Of a DNA stretch of 64,000 nucleotides, positions 23,530 through 32,761 are shown one piece after another. The notes under the pieces are model-generated. The model was not told where the DNA came from. It ran no database searches and was given only the letters and a program-made list of their open reading frames with translations. Numbering within the stretch: position 1 is the first letter of the stretch; each line of letters begins with the position of its first letter. The DNA lies in the NCBI RefSeq assembly GCF_020180945.1, contig NZ_JAIPUL010000001.1:558001-622000 (forward strand), in the 5' to 3' direction. This DNA is from Lacticaseibacillus kribbianus. GTDB taxonomy: Bacteria > Bacillota > Bacilli > Lactobacillales > Lactobacillaceae. Both the position numbers and the translations under genes were made by a program.

Positions 23530-25104
23530 ATGAAACCACAAGAATTAAAGGACGCCGTCGCCAAGCGGCGCACCTTCGCGATCATCTCGCACCCGGACGC
23601 CGGGAAAACCACCATCACTGAGCAGCTGCTGCTGTTCGGCGGCGTGATCCGCGAGGCGGGGACCGTCAAGGCCAAGAAAACCGGCCACTTCGCCAAGTCC
23701 GACTGGATGGCGATCGAAAAGCAGCGCGGCATCTCCGTCACCAGCTCAGTGATGCAGTTCGGCTTCCACGGCAAGCGCATCAACATCCTCGACACCCCCG
23801 GGCACGAGGACTTCTCCGAGGACACGTACCGCACCCTGATGGCCGTCGACGCGGCGGTCATGGTGATCGACTCCGCCAAGGGGATCGAGGCCCAGACCAA
23901 AAAGCTGTTCAAGGTCGTCAAGAAGCGCGGCATTCCGATCTTCACCTTCATGAACAAGCTGGACCGCGACGGCCGCGAGCCGCTGGACCTGATTGCCGAG
24001 CTCGAGGAGCTGTTGGGCATCGAGGGCTACGCGATGAACTGGCCGATTGGCATGGGCAAGGGCCTGGTCGGGCTGTACGACCGCGTCGACTCGCGCATCG
24101 AGCTCTACCGCGAAAACGAGGCCGGCGAGCGCTACCTGCCGCTGACGGACGGCAAGCTCGACCCAAGCGAGCCCTTAGTCAACGAGTCCATCTACCAGGA
24201 CACGCTGGGCGACATCGAGCTGCTCAACGACGCGGGCAACCAGTTCGACCTCAAGAAGGTGATGAAGGGGGACCAGACGCCGGTGTTCTTTGGCTCCGCG
24301 CTGACCAATTTTGGCGTCGAGACCTTCCTGAACCACTTCGTCGACCTGGCGCCCGAGCCCGGGGCCCACGTGCTGCAAGACGGGCGGGAGCTTGCGCCGA
24401 CGGATCCGGCCTTCTCCGGGTTCGTCTTCAAGATTCAGGCCAACATGAACCCGAACCACCGCGACCGCATCGCCTTTGTCCGCATCGGGGCCGGTGAGTT
24501 CGACCGCGGCATGGACGTCACGCTCCAGCGCACCGGCAAGCCGCTGCGCCTGAACAACGCGACCGAGTTCATGTCGGACGCCCGCGAGCAGGTCGCCACC
24601 GCGGTGGCCGGCGACATCGTCGGGCTGTACGACACCGGCAACTTCCAGATCGGCGACACCATCTACGCCGGCAAGGAACCTGTCGAGTACGAGGCGCTGC
24701 CGCAGTTCACGCCGGAGCTGTTCATGCGCGTGACCGCCAAGAACGTCATGAAGCAAAAATCCTTCCACAAGGGGATGCAGCAGCTGGTGCAGGAAGGCGC
24801 CGTGCAGCTGTACCGGACCCTGGCGACCGGCGAGTACATCCTCGGTGCGGTCGGCCAGCTGCAGTTCGAGGTCTTCAAGTTCCGGATGCTCAACGAGTAC
24901 AACTCCGAGGTCGTGATGACCCCGATCGGCAGCCGCGTCGCGCGCTGGATCGACCCGAGCCAGCTGGACGAGCGGATGTCGAGCTCCCGCAACCTGCTGG
25001 TCAAGGACGTCCACGACCAGCCGCTCTTCCTCTTTGAGAACCAGTACGCCATGCGCTGGTTCGCCGACAAGTACCCGGACGTCACGCTAACCGCCAAGCT
25101 GTAA
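23530..25104 (+). CDS. prfC: Peptide chain release factor 3
   Basis: A 524-residue translational GTPase. The G-domain motifs are [13 protein letters not shown] (P-loop), RGISVTSS (switch I), DTPGHEDF (switch II) and [11 protein letters not shown]. The length and C-terminal domain ([20 protein letters not shown]) fit RF3. It removes RF1/RF2 from the ribosome after peptide release. GAAAGGAATTACA precedes the ATG. It is followed by the SseB-like gene after 18 nt, probably one operon. The leader contains a terminator and a start-stop mini-ORF. Confidence 0.96.
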   Translation: MKPQELKDAVAKRRTFAIISHPDAGKTTITEQLLLFGGVIREAGTVKAKKTGHFAKSDWMAIEKQRGISVTSSVMQFGFHGKRINILDTPGHEDFSEDTYRTLMAVDAAVMVIDSAKGIEAQTKKLFKVVKKRGIPIFTFMNKLDRDGREPLDLIAELEELLGIEGYAMNWPIGMGKGLVGLYDRVDSRIELYRENEAGERYLPLTDGKLDPSEPLVNESIYQDTLGDIELLNDAGNQFDLKKVMKGDQTPVFFGSALTNFGVETFLNHFVDLAPEPGAHVLQDGRELAPTDPAFSGFVFKIQANMNPNHRDRIAFVRIGAGEFDRGMDVTLQRTGKPLRLNNATEFMSDAREQVATAVAGDIVGLYDTGNFQIGDTIYAGKEPVEYEALPQFTPELFMRVTAKNVMKQKSFHKGMQQLVQEGAVQLYRTLATGEYILGAVGQLQFEVFKFRMLNEYNSEVVMTPIGSRVARWIDPSQLDERMSSSRNLLVKDVHDQPLFLFENQYAMRWFADKYPDVTLTAKL

Positions 25105-25122
25105 GCAGAAAGGAAGCCAACC

Positions 25123-25956
25123 ATGACTGAAAACCAAAACGATGAGAACACGCGCTCCGTTCACGCCATCACCAACGACGACCTGCTCGCCAAGTGGCGC
25201 TCGTTTTCCCTGGACAACACCGAGGACAACATGAGCGAGTTTCTCGAGGAGCTGATCGAGCGTGCCACGCTGTTGATGGTGGTGATGTCCGACGACCCGC
25301 TTGAGATCGCGCCGAACGGGGATACCACGGTGCCAAACGACGCCGAGCTCCAGTTCCCGCTTCTGACCACCACTAAGGACGAGAAGATTCAGCCGCTGTT
25401 CACCGACTGGCTGTCCGTCAACCAGATGTACGACAACTGGAACGCCAACGGCCTGGAGGAGAACGTGGCGAAGTCCGCGGTCATCCCGGTCGGCTTCCTC
25501 GACATCGCGTCCTTGATCACCGACAACTCCGACGTCGCCGGGCTTGTGATCAACCCGTTCGATGACAACATCAACTTCGACCGCGAGGCACTGGCCGACC
25601 TCGGTGCCCAGGCCAACGCGCGCAAGGAACACCCGGACCAGGCTCAGGTGGCCGTGTCCGAGCCAAGCACCGTACCGGCCGGCCTGTGGCTGGCGGTTGA
25701 GACCGAGCTGGCCGACCACCAGGAGATCAAGCGCGCCTGGCTGCGGCAGCTGGACTTCGCCGATCAGTCGCACCTGCTTTTGATCATCGACGCTCCGGAC
25801 CAGTCTGAGGACGCGACGCAGGCGCTGATCGATGCGCTCAACGCCGTGGCCGTCGGGGTTCTCGGTGAGGACGCGGCGATGGGCATGACTGCCGCCCCGC
25901 TGGACGACGACTCCACTCAGCTGGTCGAGGGCGGCAAGCCCGCCTACCAGGCCTAA
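25123..25956 (+). CDS. SseB family protein
   Basis: 277 residues, acidic, with no signal or membrane segment. The N-terminal SseB-like domain includes LQFPLLTTTKDEKIQPLFTDW and GLVINPFDDNINFDREALADL. The C-terminal SseB_C-like domain includes EPSTVPAGLWLAVETELADHQEIKRAWLRQL. SseB proteins are linked to enhanced serine sensitivity in E. coli; their biochemical role is unclear. AGAAAGGAAG precedes the ATG. It is probably cotranscribed with prfC. Confidence 0.75.
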   Translation: MTENQNDENTRSVHAITNDDLLAKWRSFSLDNTEDNMSEFLEELIERATLLMVVMSDDPLEIAPNGDTTVPNDAELQFPLLTTTKDEKIQPLFTDWLSVNQMYDNWNANGLEENVAKSAVIPVGFLDIASLITDNSDVAGLVINPFDDNINFDREALADLGAQANARKEHPDQAQVAVSEPSTVPAGLWLAVETELADHQEIKRAWLRQLDFADQSHLLLIIDAPDQSEDATQALIDALNAVAVGVLGEDAAMGMTAAPLDDDSTQLVEGGKPAYQA

Positions 25957-25969
25957 TCAGGACAAAGAA

Positions 25970-26004
25970 CCCCACCGGAAAAATTTATCCGGTGGGGTTT
26001 TCTT
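25970..26004. terminator. Bidirectional terminator
   Basis: CCCCACCGGA / TCCGGTGGGG stem with T-runs on both strands, between convergent genes. Confidence 0.85.
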
Positions 26005-26017
26005 TGCGTGGGCGGCG

Positions 26018-27091
26018 CTACTCGGCGTAGCGCGCCAGGATGTAGCTGTCATCTTGCAGGCGCAGCCAGGCGCTGCCGTTCTCCGCGGTGACCGAGGCGA
26101 TCACCATCACCCGCGTGCCGGGAGCCAGGCGCAGCGGCAGGACGGCGCCGTAGGGTTCGGCCCATTGGGTGACCCCGTTGGCCCCGCCGACGATGGTGGC
26201 GGCGCGGCGGTCTGGCGTGGTGGTGAACGCGAAGCGCGCGTCCGGCTCGGGTGCAGCGGACGCCGCCAGCCGGAACGGGTCGGCGCTTTGCGGGCGCGTG
26301 TCTTCGGCCGTCAGCCACTGGGCGCCGCCGATGTTCAGCCAGACCTGGCCCGAGTGCTCCCGTGCTAGCGCGAATACGCGCCAGAAGGTGTGCGCCGGTA
26401 GGTCCGTGGCCAGCGGCTGGTTGAAGTCTGGCGCGGCGAATGTCGCCTTGGCCGCCAGAAGCTCGACGAAGGCGGCGGCGGGCGGGGTGCCCGGGGTTAG
26501 CCGCGCGAGGTTGTAGGTGAAGGTCAGGCGCTGGCTGGTCACGGCGAAGTGCCCGGTCTGCTCGGCTTGGTCTGCGTGGTCGGCCAGCTCCGGCAGGGCG
26601 CGGGCGGTGAAGTCGGCGTTGAGCTTGCCGATTAACACCTCGGGCGGGGCCAGCAGCCGCCCCCCGGACTCGCGGTGGTAGACCAGAACCGGCGCGGCGA
26701 CGCGCGGCTCGTAGAGGTAGGTGATGGTGCGCGGCGCGTCCGGGAAGGTTGCGGTGAAGCCGACGATCTCGGTCAGCACATAGCCCTCAATCAGCGGCAC
26801 GCTCACGCCAAGCGGCCCGCCAATCGGTCCGGCCAGGCTGAGTGGGGCCTGCAGTGGCTGGCCGGCACGCGTGCAGAAGCGCACGGACACTCGCACGCGC
26901 GGCGCGGTGGGCCCGGTGACGGCGGGCTCGCGCGGCGTCACCGTTGCAGGCACCGCGACCGCCGGATCCGCCGGTCTGACGGTGCGGCGCTCCGGTTGCT
27001 TGTGTTCGGTTGGGTCGAACCGTGGTGCCTGCGTCGGCGCCTTGACCGGCTGCGGGCGCAGCCAGGCGCGAAGTTTGGCGAATAATCCCAT
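26018..27091 (-). CDS. MucBP and SH3-like domain protein without secretion signal
   Basis: 357 residues. The N-terminus MGLFAKLRAWLRPQP is amphipathic and basic, not a signal peptide. A Pro/Arg-rich linker is followed by two MucBP-like modules (VRVSVRFCTRAGQPL...GYVLTEIVGFTATFP and VLVYHRESGGRLL...). Two SH3-like modules follow (HTFWRVFALAREHSGQVWLNIGGAQWL and LRLAPGTRVMVIASV...WLRLQDDSYILARYAE). Such modules normally occur in exported surface proteins; no LPxTG or hydrophobic tail is present. AAGGAGACC precedes the ATG. It could be an N-terminally degraded surface protein or a cytoplasmic variant. Confidence 0.55.
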   Translation of the reverse strand: MGLFAKLRAWLRPQPVKAPTQAPRFDPTEHKQPERRTVRPADPAVAVPATVTPREPAVTGPTAPRVRVSVRFCTRAGQPLQAPLSLAGPIGGPLGVSVPLIEGYVLTEIVGFTATFPDAPRTITYLYEPRVAAPVLVYHRESGGRLLAPPEVLIGKLNADFTARALPELADHADQAEQTGHFAVTSQRLTFTYNLARLTPGTPPAAAFVELLAAKATFAAPDFNQPLATDLPAHTFWRVFALAREHSGQVWLNIGGAQWLTAEDTRPQSADPFRLAASAAPEPDARFAFTTTPDRRAATIVGGANGVTQWAEPYGAVLPLRLAPGTRVMVIASVTAENGSAWLRLQDDSYILARYAE

Positions 27092-27107
27092 GAAGGTCTC
27101 CTTGATA

Positions 27108-27134
27108 CAACAAACGCCGGCGTAGGCCGGCGTT
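27108..27134 (-). terminator. Terminator of DUF1827 gene
   Basis: Minus-strand AACGCCGGC-CTAC-GCCGGCGTT followed by TGTTG. It sits just upstream of the MucBP-gene ribosome site, so the two genes are separate transcripts. Confidence 0.65.
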
Positions 27135-27136
27135 GC

Positions 27137-27418
27137 TTAGTTACTGGTCGTCAGCGTGACCTCGGCGAGCTTGTCGCCACGAATCACGGTCACGTCCTTG
27201 AAGGCGACGCCGCAGAGCTTCTCGAGCGCAAAGGCGATTTCGGCGTCCTTGATGTTGCGGGAATCGCTTGTGAACAGCAGCTCGTTGTGTGTCGGGGCCT
27301 TGGTGAAAATGACCGTCACGTTGCCCAGTGAGAAGACCTTGATGAAGGTCGCATCGGTGTGGGCCAGCTGCTGCGTAACCAAGTGCGGGTAGCTATTGGT
27401 AATATCAATCAAGCGCAT
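27137..27418 (-). CDS. DUF1827 family protein
   Basis: A 93-residue cytosolic protein. The opening MRLIDITNSYPHLVTQQLAHTD followed by IKVFSLGNVTVIFTKAPTHNELL is diagnostic of DUF1827, a short family restricted to lactic acid bacteria. Function unknown. The GGGGG upstream of the ATG is a modest ribosome site. It is monocistronic. Confidence 0.8.
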   Translation of the reverse strand: MRLIDITNSYPHLVTQQLAHTDATFIKVFSLGNVTVIFTKAPTHNELLFTSDSRNIKDAEIAFALEKLCGVAFKDVTVIRGDKLAEVTLTTSN

Positions 27419-27510
27419 ATTGTGTGCCCCCGTTCTTCTATCTGCTTAAATTATATAAGATTTCACGCTGGAATTCCACAAACGACGGCGAATCCGGTGG
27501 GTTTTCTGGA

Positions 27511-27670
27511 ACCCAGGGCGCAGCCGGGCGCATTTCGGCGGGCGGGTAGCGCCAGACCGGAAGTTGGGGCGGTCTATGCCCCGAGTTCCGGTATAAGCTA
27601 GACGCGCCGCCGCTGCCCGGCGTAGCCCGACGATGATCAGGGCGCAGCCGGGAGCATTTCGGCGGGCGAG
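27511..27670. repeat. Dispersed hairpin repeat, copy C
   Basis: A complete unit runs from CCCAGGGCG (27512) to GCCCGACGA (about 27634). The next unit starts at 27637 (TCAGGGCG) and is truncated, giving a period of 124 bp. The ends pair (GCCGGGCG with CTGCCCGGC; CGGCGGGCG with CGCGCCGCCG). A strong inner hairpin ACCGGAAGTTGGGGC / GCCCCGAGTTCCGGT spans about 27557-27592. It lies between the divergent 5' flank of DUF1827 and the 3' end of the acetyltransferase gene. See copies at 34526 and 55808. Confidence 0.7.
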
Positions 27671-27701
27671 TCGCGTTTGCTGGATGCCTGCGGCGATTGG
27701 C

Positions 27702-28271
27702 TTACGCCCGGTCCTCGGGCGCGACCTCGCGGATCACGCGGCACGGGACGCCTGCCGCCATCACGTTGGCCGGGACGTCGTGGGTGACGACGCTGCCGGC
27801 GCCAATCACGGTGTTGCGGCCGATGGTGACGCCGGGCAGCACCTTGACGCCGGTGCCCAGCCACACGTTGTCTGCGATGGTGATCGGGCGGGTGTACTCC
27901 AGACCCTGGATGCGCTCCGGCACGTTTTGCGAGTGCAGCTCGGTGATCAGGGCGCAGTCCGGCGCGATGAAGACGTTGTCGCCGATGGTGATGCGGCCGC
28001 TGTCCATCAGGCGCCCGTTGACGTTCATGAAGAAGTTGTCCCCGACGGTGGTGTTGCTGCCGTACGTGGTGAACAGTGGCTGCTCAATCACGCAGCCCTT
28101 GCCGACGCCGCCGAGCAGGTCGGCAAGCGCGGCCGCGCGCTCGCTGCGCTGCAGCGGGTGGAGGTGGTTGTAATCGTACAGCTTCTGAATCGTGACGTCG
28201 CGCTCTGCGGTCAGCGCGGCGTCGCCCGGCTGGTACAGCTGGCCGGCAAGCGATTTTTCCTTCTCTGACAT
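27702..28271 (-). CDS. Sugar O-acetyltransferase, maltose/galactoside acetyltransferase type
   Basis: 189 residues. An N-terminal helical cap (SLAGQLYQPGDAALTAERDVTIQKLYDYN) is followed by left-handed beta-helix hexapeptide repeats (ITIGDNVFIAPDC, ITIADNVWLGTGVKVLPGVTIG, NTVIGAGSVVTHDVP) and the C-terminal MAAGVPCRVIREV. The catalytic His sits in ALITELHSQN. It transfers acetyl from acetyl-CoA to a sugar hydroxyl; the exact sugar is unknown. AAGGAGG precedes the ATG at 28271. Confidence 0.88.
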   Translation of the reverse strand: MSEKEKSLAGQLYQPGDAALTAERDVTIQKLYDYNHLHPLQRSERAAALADLLGGVGKGCVIEQPLFTTYGSNTTVGDNFFMNVNGRLMDSGRITIGDNVFIAPDCALITELHSQNVPERIQGLEYTRPITIADNVWLGTGVKVLPGVTIGRNTVIGAGSVVTHDVPANVMAAGVPCRVIREVAPEDRA

Positions 28272-28375
28272 GGTGAATCGACCTCCTTATCGGGTTCACT
28301 TCCATTGTCCCATGCTGCCGCGGGCCGGGCAAGGAAGGCCGAGTCAAGAAGTTGGGCGCCAGTGGTATACCAAGT

Positions 28376-28439
28376 CACTAGTTAGGTTGACAAACTAGTG
28401 CGGCGGCGGTAGACTGCACTAGTCAGGATGACTAACTAG
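28376..28439 (+). promoter_or_regulatory. Promoter and operators of the padR-type operon
   Basis: TTGACA (28387-28392), a 17-nt spacer and TAGACT (28410-28415). Dyad CACTAGTT...AACTAGTG (28376-28400) straddles the -35. A second CTAGTC...GACTAACTAG dyad (28419-28439) lies over the start site and ribosome site. These are likely autoregulatory PadR-family sites. Confidence 0.65.
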
Positions 28440-28447
28440 GAGGCACA

Positions 28448-28795
28448 ATGAAACAGACACAGTTGCTGCACGGCGTGCTTGAGGGCTGCGTCCTGGCGAT
28501 TCTCGCCAAGACCCCGACGTACGGCTACGCGCTGATGCAGGCGCTTCACGATTACGGCTTCACCTCCATTGCCGGTGGCACGCTTTACCCGCTTCTGGCC
28601 AAGCTGGAGGCGAGCGGGGACCTAGTCGGGTCGCAGCGCGAGTCGCCGGACGGCCCCGCCCGCAAGTACTTCGCGCTGACGGCCCAGGGTGAGGCGCGGC
28701 TTTTCGCCTTTGAGGCGGAGTGGGCGCAGTTCGGCGCCCAGGTGGCCCGGGTGCTGGCCGATGCGGCCCAACAGGAGGAAAATAATGACCAATGA
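28448..28795 (+). CDS. PadR family transcriptional regulator
   Basis: 115 residues. Winged helix: LLHGVLEGCVLAILAKTPTYGYALMQALHDYGF, then AGGTLYPLLAKLEASGDLVGSQRESPDGPARKYFALTAQG, the standard PadR motif set (Y-G-Y-x-L, G-T-L-Y-P-x-L, R-K-Y-Y-x-L-T). The C-terminal dimerisation helix is short. AGGAGG precedes the ATG. It overlaps the next gene by 11 nt, so they form a coupled pair. Likely autorepressor of the pair through the upstream dyads. Confidence 0.92.
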   Translation: MKQTQLLHGVLEGCVLAILAKTPTYGYALMQALHDYGFTSIAGGTLYPLLAKLEASGDLVGSQRESPDGPARKYFALTAQGEARLFAFEAEWAQFGAQVARVLADAAQQEENNDQ

Positions 28796-29636
28796 TGAGA
28801 CCGAGGCGCAGCTCGACGCGCTTCAAAACGGCATGACCGAAGCCGACCGCGGATGGTTCGGTCGGGTGCGGCTTGAGATGCAGGTGATGGGCTGGACGCG
28901 CAACCGGGCGGCCGTGCTCGCCCAGCTCGTGGCGATGGCGCAGGACCTGCGCGATGCGGAGGCGGCGGGCGGCACGGCGGCCGAGTACTTCGGCCAAGAC
29001 CCGCGGGGCATGGTCAAGGCGATTCTCCGGGAGCTTTCGCCGCTGCCCTGGCCCACGTTCCTGCGCGGCGGGCTTTCCGTGTGCGGGCTGGGGTGGCTGA
29101 TCGTTGTGATCGGCGCGGCCGGGCGCCAGCCCGGCCTTGCCCTGCACCTGGTGGCGGTGGCGGGCGTGGTTGCCGCAACGGCGCTTGCGATGAGCCTGAC
29201 CGCGCGCTGGACGGTCGCCATCGCCTTCGCCAAGCGCCCGGGGTGGTGGGGCTGGCTTGCGGCGCTCGCCGCGCTTTGGGCGGCCTGGGCCGCGGTCACC
29301 ATCGCGCTGGCGGTTGGCCAGCCCGGACCGGCCATTTCCGTGCCGGCGCCGTGGGACTGGGGGTTGATCGCCGTTAGCTTCGTGGCGGCCTTCGCCTGGG
29401 TGGCGCGCTGGACGGTGCGGGCCCGCGCGGTTGGGGTCATGGTGCCGACGCTTTTGATGCTTGCGCTGTTTGCCGCCAACGCACTGGTGCGGCAGTACTA
29501 CCAGGACAGCGGCACGTCCATGACGCAGGCGCAGGCCGGCTGGCTTGTGGCCATCATGGTCCCGCTTGTCCTCGGCTACTTCGTCTGGAGCGCCTGGCTG
29601 ATCGTCCACCAGCGGCGGGCGGGCAAGCACCGTTGA
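28785..29636 (+). CDS. HAAS-domain multi-pass membrane protein paired with PadR
   Basis: 283 residues. The N-terminal about 80 residues form a HAAS-like helical domain (LGEFG-like AAEYFGQDPRGMVKAILREL). About six or seven transmembrane helices follow (GLSVCGLGWLIVVIGAAG to WLVAIMVPLVLGYFVWSAWLIV) and a basic tail. PadR plus HAAS membrane protein pairs (DUF1700/DUF1129-like) are common in Firmicutes and are usually linked to envelope stress or phenolic and drug responses. AGGAGG precedes the ATG inside the padR reading frame. Function unknown. Confidence 0.6.
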   Translation: MTNDETEAQLDALQNGMTEADRGWFGRVRLEMQVMGWTRNRAAVLAQLVAMAQDLRDAEAAGGTAAEYFGQDPRGMVKAILRELSPLPWPTFLRGGLSVCGLGWLIVVIGAAGRQPGLALHLVAVAGVVAATALAMSLTARWTVAIAFAKRPGWWGWLAALAALWAAWAAVTIALAVGQPGPAISVPAPWDWGLIAVSFVAAFAWVARWTVRARAVGVMVPTLLMLALFAANALVRQYYQDSGTSMTQAQAGWLVAIMVPLVLGYFVWSAWLIVHQRRAGKHR

Positions 29637-29693
29637 GGTCGGGTGCCGTCGTGGGCTGACGCCTGCGCTGCCACCACGCGGCTTGCAGACGCA

Positions 29694-29733
29694 AAAAATC
29701 CCGCCAACCGAATGCTCGGTTGGCGGGGTTTTT
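29694..29733. terminator. Bidirectional terminator
   Basis: CCCGCCAACCGA / TCGGTTGGCGGG stem with an A-run before it and a T-run after it. Confidence 0.85.
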
Positions 29734-29747
29734 GTCGTGGTGCGGGG

Positions 29748-31943
<2,196 letters not shown>

Positions 31944-31994
31944 CGCGATCACGACCTTTCTTTGTGGGGGGGGACGCCCCCTTGTCAAAAAAGA

Positions 31995-32011
31995 TTTGAC
32001 CTTTCTTGACC
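31995..32011 (-). promoter_or_regulatory. CtsR operator of clpE
   Basis: On the minus strand GGTCAAG-AAA-GGTCAAA matches the CtsR heptad direct repeat (RGTCAAA-NAN-RGTCAAA). It lies just downstream of the -10, where CtsR would block initiation. Confidence 0.85.
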
Positions 32012-32018
32012 AAGGACT

Positions 32019-32046
32019 AGTATACAACAGTCGGCAGGATTTGCAA
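32019..32046 (-). promoter_or_regulatory. Promoter of clpE
   Basis: Minus strand TTGCAA (32046-32041), a 16-nt spacer and TATACT (32024-32019). Confidence 0.65.
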
Positions 32047-32070
32047 GCACTCTAACTTGGAGAGTGCTAA
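32044..32070. promoter_or_regulatory. CIRCE element (HrcA operator) overlapping the clpE -35
   Basis: CAAGCACTC-N9-GAGTGCTAA. The right half is the perfect CIRCE half-site. The left half differs from TTAGCACTC at two bases. The spacer is exactly 9 nt. It overlaps the clpE -35. Confidence 0.8.
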
Positions 32071-32105
32071 AAATTTCGGCGAAACCCTTTTCTTATCGGT
32101 TTTGA

Positions 32106-32134
32106 TTGCGGTTTCAGCCGCTTAATGCTAGCAT
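32106..32134 (+). promoter_or_regulatory. Promoter of small ORF
   Basis: TTGCGG (32106-32111), a 17-nt spacer and TAGCAT (32129-32134). Confidence 0.5.
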
Positions 32135-32193
32135 ATTCTTGTACGTCAAAGCGCGTCAACTGCAAAGGCTGGCGCCACAAAGGAGGCAGGCGA

Positions 32194-32385
32194 ATGGCAC
32201 CGGACTATCAGCAGATGATGGATGACCTACGCGCTGGCAAGCGAAGCGAGATCGAGGTAACCCCGGAGACGTTCGGCGCGTTTCGCGCCGTTTGGACCGA
32301 TTACCCGAACCGCGACGAAATCGTGGGCCAGGCCAAGCGCGGCGGTAACATCGTCTACCATTACAAATCCGGGTCGGGAGATTAA
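32194..32385 (+). CDS. Small protein of 63 residues, unknown function
   Basis: 63 residues starting at ATG 32194 behind AAAGGAGG. The sequence MAPDYQQMMDDLRAGKRSEIEV...FRAVWTDYPNRDEIVGQAKRGGNIVYHY is compact, charged and soluble. A strong ribosome site, own promoter and balanced codon use support a real gene. It sits between clpE (divergent) and ptsH. Similar small genes near ptsH are common in lactobacilli as far as I recall, but I assign no function. The ORF could be extended upstream to 32125, but no ribosome site supports that. Confidence 0.7.
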   Translation: MAPDYQQMMDDLRAGKRSEIEVTPETFGAFRAVWTDYPNRDEIVGQAKRGGNIVYHYKSGSGD

Positions 32386-32400
32386 AAAGCGACTTCAGAC

Positions 32401-32429
32401 TTGCCGTGAAAACGGAATGATGGTAAGGT
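32401..32429 (+). promoter_or_regulatory. Possible ptsH promoter with cre-like sequence
   Basis: TTGCCG (32401-32406), a 17-nt spacer and TAAGGT (32424-32429). TGAAAACGGAATGA (32407-32420) in the spacer matches the CcpA cre consensus at 12 of 14 positions. Confidence 0.35.
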
Positions 32430-32494
32430 TTACAAGAGATAGAATTGTCCATTCTATTCGGAACTGATTATTTATGCGAAGGAGCAGATTACTC

Positions 32495-32761
32495 ATGGAA
32501 AAACGCGAATTTAATGTCATTGCAGAAACAGGGATCCACGCCCGCCCAGCAACCCTGCTGGTTCAGGCAGCAAGCAAGTTCAACTCCGACATCAACCTCG
32601 AATACAAGGGGAAGAGCGTCAACTTGAAGTCCATCATGGGCGTGATGTCCCTCGGCGTTGGCCAGGGTGCCAACGTGACCATCTCTGCTGAAGGTGCCGA
32701 CGAAGCCGACGCCATCAACGCCATCGAAGAAACGATGAAAAAGGAAGGTCTGTCTGACTAA
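32495..32761 (+). CDS. ptsH: Phosphocarrier protein HPr
   Basis: 88 residues. The active-site His region is [14 protein letters not shown] (His15 type), and the regulatory Ser region is [15 protein letters not shown] (Ser46, target of HPr kinase). It carries phosphate from enzyme I to sugar-specific EIIA proteins and, as P-Ser-HPr, is corepressor of CcpA. AAGGAG lies about 10 nt upstream of the ATG. Codon use is less GC-biased than in neighbours, as expected for a highly expressed gene. Its stop overlaps the ptsI start by one base. Confidence 0.98.
   Translation: MEKREFNVIAETGIHARPATLLVQAASKFNSDINLEYKGKSVNLKSIMGVMSLGVGQGANVTISAEGADEADAINAIEETMKKEGLSD

Noticed and set aside
23466-23530. A longer upstream peptide ORF before prfC
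   Set aside because: The ATG is followed directly by TAG, and no other start has a ribosome site; only the start-stop element is reported.
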